Origin: Flavobacterium phycosphaerae
GTDB taxonomy: Bacteria; Bacteroidota; Bacteroidia; Flavobacteriales; Flavobacteriaceae
DNA length: 64,000 bases
NCBI RefSeq assembly: GCF_010119235.1
Contig: NZ_JAAATZ010000001.1
Location: forward strand, 526,501 to 590,500
Direction: 5' to 3'
Under the pieces are notes generated by a model that made no database searches, had not been told where the DNA came from, and saw nothing but the letters and a program-made list of their open reading frames with translations. This document shows, piece by piece, positions 61,393 through 64,000 of this stretch. Positions within the stretch are counted from its first letter, which is position 1. Every line of letters starts with the position of its first letter. The position numbers and the translations under genes are program-made.

Positions 61393-62019
61393 ATGAGTTT
61401 AGTAAAACTAACCATAAAAGGGATTTCCTATAGTCAAACACAAAATGGCGCTTACGCGTTGATTCTAAACGAGGTAGACGGGGAAAGAAAATTACCGATT
61501 GTCATCGGCGCTTTCGAAGCCCAATCTATAGCCATAGCACTCGAAAAAGAAATCAAACCGCCACGGCCGTTGACACACGATTTATTCAAGAGTTTCGCTG
61601 ACCGTTTTGATATTGTAGTAAAACAAGTCATTATCCACAAATTGGTGGATGGTGTTTTTTACTCGAGCATCATTTGCGAACGCGACAAAATAGAGGAAAT
61701 TATCGATGCCCGAACTTCGGATGCTATTGCTTTAGCCCTGCGCTTTGCCGCTCCGATTTTTACATATAAAAACATTCTAGACAAAGCCGGAATCTATTTA
61801 AATCCAAATCCGGCTGAATTGGAAAATCCGGGCTCAGAAGACGAAGGCGTACTCTCTACTCCGGAAACTTTCGGTTTAGACAACGAAGGCAAATCAGGAG
61901 ATATTTATGTCAGCATGAGTTTGTCTGAACTGCACGAAGCTTTAGAGAAAGCCGTTCAGGATGAAGATTATGAAAAGGCCGCCAAGATAAGAGACGAAAT
62001 TTCGAAAAGAGAAAGCTAA
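61393..62019 (+). CDS. Bifunctional nuclease (DUF151) family protein with UvrB/UvrC motif
   Basis: 208 residues. The DUF151/BFN domain is clear: LTIKGISYSQTQNGAYALIL, LPIVIGAFEAQSIAIALE, PRPLTHDLFKSF and RTSDAIALALRF. A C-terminal UvrB/UvrC-type coil (LHEALEKAVQDEDYEKAAKI) follows an acidic linker. Plant homologues have nuclease activity; the bacterial role is not known. It stands between etfA and thyA, a grouping seen in Flavobacteria. Confidence 0.88.
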   Translation: MSLVKLTIKGISYSQTQNGAYALILNEVDGERKLPIVIGAFEAQSIAIALEKEIKPPRPLTHDLFKSFADRFDIVVKQVIIHKLVDGVFYSSIICERDKIEEIIDARTSDAIALALRFAAPIFTYKNILDKAGIYLNPNPAELENPGSEDEGVLSTPETFGLDNEGKSGDIYVSMSLSELHEALEKAVQDEDYEKAAKIRDEISKRES

Positions 62020-62099
62020 ATAATTATTTTGAATGTTAAATGCGTTATCAATTTAACTAACCCAGATTAATTTATCATTCAACATTTACAATAAATTTT

Positions 62100-62924
62100 A
62101 TGAAGCAGTACCATGATTTAGTGCGACACGTTTTAGCAAACGGTTGTCAAAAAGGAGATAGAACCGGGACGGGAACCAAAAGTGTTTTTGGGTACCAAAT
62201 GCGCTTTGATTTAAATGAAGGTTTTCCAATGGTAACTACCAAAAAACTTCACCTGAAATCAATTATTTATGAGTTATTATGGTTCTTAAAAGGCGATACT
62301 AATATTGCTTATTTAAAAGAAAACGGCGTAAAAATCTGGGACGAATGGGCTGATGAAAACGGGGACTTGGGTCCGGTATACGGCCATCAATGGCGCAATT
62401 GGAACAGCGAAGAAATTGATCAAATCACCGAATTGATTGACACTTTAAAGAAAAACCCCAACAGTCGACGCATGTTGGTTTCCGCCTGGAATCCTTCGGT
62501 ATTGCCGGACACTTCAAAATCGTTTGCCGAAAATGTAGCCAACGGAAAAGCCGCTTTACCTCCTTGCCATGCCTTTTTTCAATTTTATGTAGCCGATGGC
62601 AAATTATCTTGTCAGTTATACCAAAGAAGCGCTGATATTTTCTTAGGCGTTCCGTTTAATATTGCTTCTTATGCTTTATTTACCATGATGATTGCTCAGG
62701 TTTGCGACTTACAAGTAGGCGAATTCATTCACACTTTTGGCGATGCTCATATTTATAACAATCACTTTGAACAAGTAGAATTGCAATTATCGCGTGAGCC
62801 AAGACCATTACCGAAAATGATTCTGAATCCGGAGGTGAAAAACATCTTCGACTTTACTTTTGAAGATTTTACTTTAGTAGATTACGACCCGCATCCTCAT
62901 ATTAAAGGCGCTGTTGCTATTTAA
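62100..62924 (+). CDS. thyA: Thymidylate synthase
   Basis: 274 residues. It methylates dUMP to dTMP with 5,10-methylene-[47 protein letters not shown], and the catalytic Cys region [12 protein letters not shown] are visible, and the C-terminus ends IKGAVAI. The start (62100) follows an 80-nt AT-rich gap after the DUF151 gene. Confidence 0.97.
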   Translation: MKQYHDLVRHVLANGCQKGDRTGTGTKSVFGYQMRFDLNEGFPMVTTKKLHLKSIIYELLWFLKGDTNIAYLKENGVKIWDEWADENGDLGPVYGHQWRNWNSEEIDQITELIDTLKKNPNSRRMLVSAWNPSVLPDTSKSFAENVANGKAALPPCHAFFQFYVADGKLSCQLYQRSADIFLGVPFNIASYALFTMMIAQVCDLQVGEFIHTFGDAHIYNNHFEQVELQLSREPRPLPKMILNPEVKNIFDFTFEDFTLVDYDPHPHIKGAVAI

Positions 62925-63014
62925 ATCGTTTCCAAATTTCTAAAAAAGACTACCAATTATTAGTTCCGCTAATTTTTTGTTTATTTTTATATGGAATTTA
63001 CTTTTCTTTAACCA

Positions 63015-64000
63015 ATGAAAACAATCGGAATTATCGGCGTCGGATTCACCGGAACAATGACAGCCGTTCAGCTTATTGAAAAAGCTACAGCTCCATGTGA
63101 AATAACTTTAATAAATGAGAGAGAAACACTGAACCGAGGCATTGCTTATAATCCGTATTCAGACAAACATTTATTAAATGTCATAACCGCTAAAATGAGT
63201 GCTTTCCCTGATCAGCCGGATCATTTTTTGGACTGGATTATGGAAAGGGATGACTTTAAAAATAAAGACAAGGCTTTTATTGCCAATTCCTTTTTACCAC
63301 GTCAATTGTTTGGCGATTATTTGGTTACCATTTGGGAAAAATACCAAGCAGTTGCTAAATCAAAAAACATAAAACTAACCGTCATTGAAAGTTTTGTGGT
63401 CGATTTAGAAGTACATCCTAATTCCGTAGAACTTTGGTTAGACAACAACGACAAATTGCTGGTGGATTATGGTATAATTGCTTCCGGAAATCAAGTGCCA
63501 AAGAATCCAAAAATAGAAAATCCTGATTTTTACCAAAGCAAAAATTATTTCCAAAACCCCTGGAAGATTGATTCAGTACTTAACATCAACCCCGATTTGC
63601 CCGTATTGATTGTAGGTAATGGATTGACCATGGTGGATACTGTAATTGCTCTTTTGGAACAAGGATTTAAAAATGAAATTTATTCCATTTCCCCTAACGG
63701 ATTTAATATTTTACCACACCGTCACAACGGATTGAAATACACCAAACTAACCGAAGAGCTGCGAGACGATATGAGTTTGTATGATTTGGTGAAATTGGTT
63801 CATAAACACATCAAAGCGGTTAGAGAATATGGCGCAACTGCCGAACCGGTCATCGATTCTTTGCGTCCGTTTACTCAAAATATGTGGAAACGTTTTACCG
63901 ATGAAGAAAGAAGTATATTCATGTCGAGATTCCGTCATTTATGGGGAGTTGCGCGTCATCGAATTCCGATTCACTCTCACGATAAATTACAGCAGTTGCG
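63015..64000 (+). CDS. FAD/NAD(P)-binding protein (3' end outside window)
   Basis: The open frame runs from the ATG at 63015-63017 to the window edge, about 328 residues visible. An N-terminal dinucleotide motif TIGIIGVGFTGTMTAVQLIE, NERETLNRGIAYNPY, and a second motif LIVGNGLTMVDTVIALLEQ match the FAD-NAD(P)-binding (HI0933/YdhS-like) family. The substrate is unknown. A TTG-N19-TACTTTTC promoter-like pair (62977-63006) ends 8 nt before the ATG, so the mRNA may be almost leaderless. Confidence 0.85.
   Translation, partial: MKTIGIIGVGFTGTMTAVQLIEKATAPCEITLINERETLNRGIAYNPYSDKHLLNVITAKMSAFPDQPDHFLDWIMERDDFKNKDKAFIANSFLPRQLFGDYLVTIWEKYQAVAKSKNIKLTVIESFVVDLEVHPNSVELWLDNNDKLLVDYGIIASGNQVPKNPKIENPDFYQSKNYFQNPWKIDSVLNINPDLPVLIVGNGLTMVDTVIALLEQGFKNEIYSISPNGFNILPHRHNGLKYTKLTEELRDDMSLYDLVKLVHKHIKAVREYGATAEPVIDSLRPFTQNMWKRFTDEERSIFMSRFRHLWGVARHRIPIHSHDKLQQL

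Overview
The window is ordinary chromosomal DNA from a Flavobacterium-like member of the Bacteroidota. The base composition is AT-rich and starts lack Shine-Dalgarno sequences. Promoters fit the Bacteroidota pattern TTTG-N18-21-TAnnTTTG. Gene content is typical of the group: gldA, a type IX secretion sorting-domain protein, GLPGLI proteins, a split metH, DUF3857 proteins, and a DAHP synthase with a C-terminal chorismate mutase. I see no phage, insertion sequence, integron or CRISPR array. The interest lies in non-coding control elements, two of them well-formed attenuator circuits.

Layout: 1-1926 ExbB/ExbD/ExbD energy-transduction operon (minus). 2290-3026 DUF486 and cupin pair (plus). 3056-11121 kynurenine 3-monooxygenase, penicillin acylase family enzyme, VOC protein, ChrA, arginase-family hydrolase and kynureninase. 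11367-20121 queA, tRNA-Pro(GGG), aroA (its reading frame carries several short repeats), S23-type helical bundle protein, MazG-like hydrolase, two DUF3857 proteins, dtd and rsgA. 20236-21891 unknown secreted protein. 21995-26112 aromatic amino acid operon with its own leader peptide: pheA, aminotransferase, tyrA and DAHP synthase/chorismate mutase. 26213-30034 M28 peptidase, gldA, DUF2807 lipoprotein and PagL-like deacylase. 30178-41803 methionine and SAM region: metF, two-part metH, hom, metX, a broken osmC-like gene, metY, a CpcT-like gene and metK. 41858-46386 outer-membrane barrel with two GLPGLI proteins. 46505-47913 unknown exported protein and deoxynucleoside kinase. 47964-59058 LRR/T9SS protein, lipoprotein, membrane pyrophosphatase, AlkA-type glycosylase, DUF5686 protein and pyruvate dehydrogenase E1 beta. 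59303-64000 etfB, etfA, DUF151 nuclease, thyA and a partial FAD/NAD(P)-binding protein.

How the parts work together: the aromatic operon begins with a 23-codon ORF holding seven Tyr/Phe/Trp codons in ten. It is followed by an intrinsic terminator ending just before pheA, and a segment late in the leader can pair with the terminator's 5' arm. The methionine region carries two further leader ORFs of the same design, with Met and Cys codons. One precedes metY-osmC-metX-hom, the other precedes a CpcT/CpeT-like gene. A SAM-I-type aptamer precedes metH-metF and a SAM-II-like aptamer precedes metK. Four RNA-level sensors for methionine or SAM therefore lie within about 5.5 kb (34998-40500), which suggests layered control by charged tRNA and by SAM.

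Other features: four copies of an interspersed repeat of roughly 65-95 bp in gaps, a perfect 20-bp palindrome before kynU, a nonsense codon in the osmC-like gene, a membrane pyrophosphatase with a relocated carboxylate and a Cys-rich tail, and a transglutaminase-like paralogue that has lost its catalytic Cys and His.
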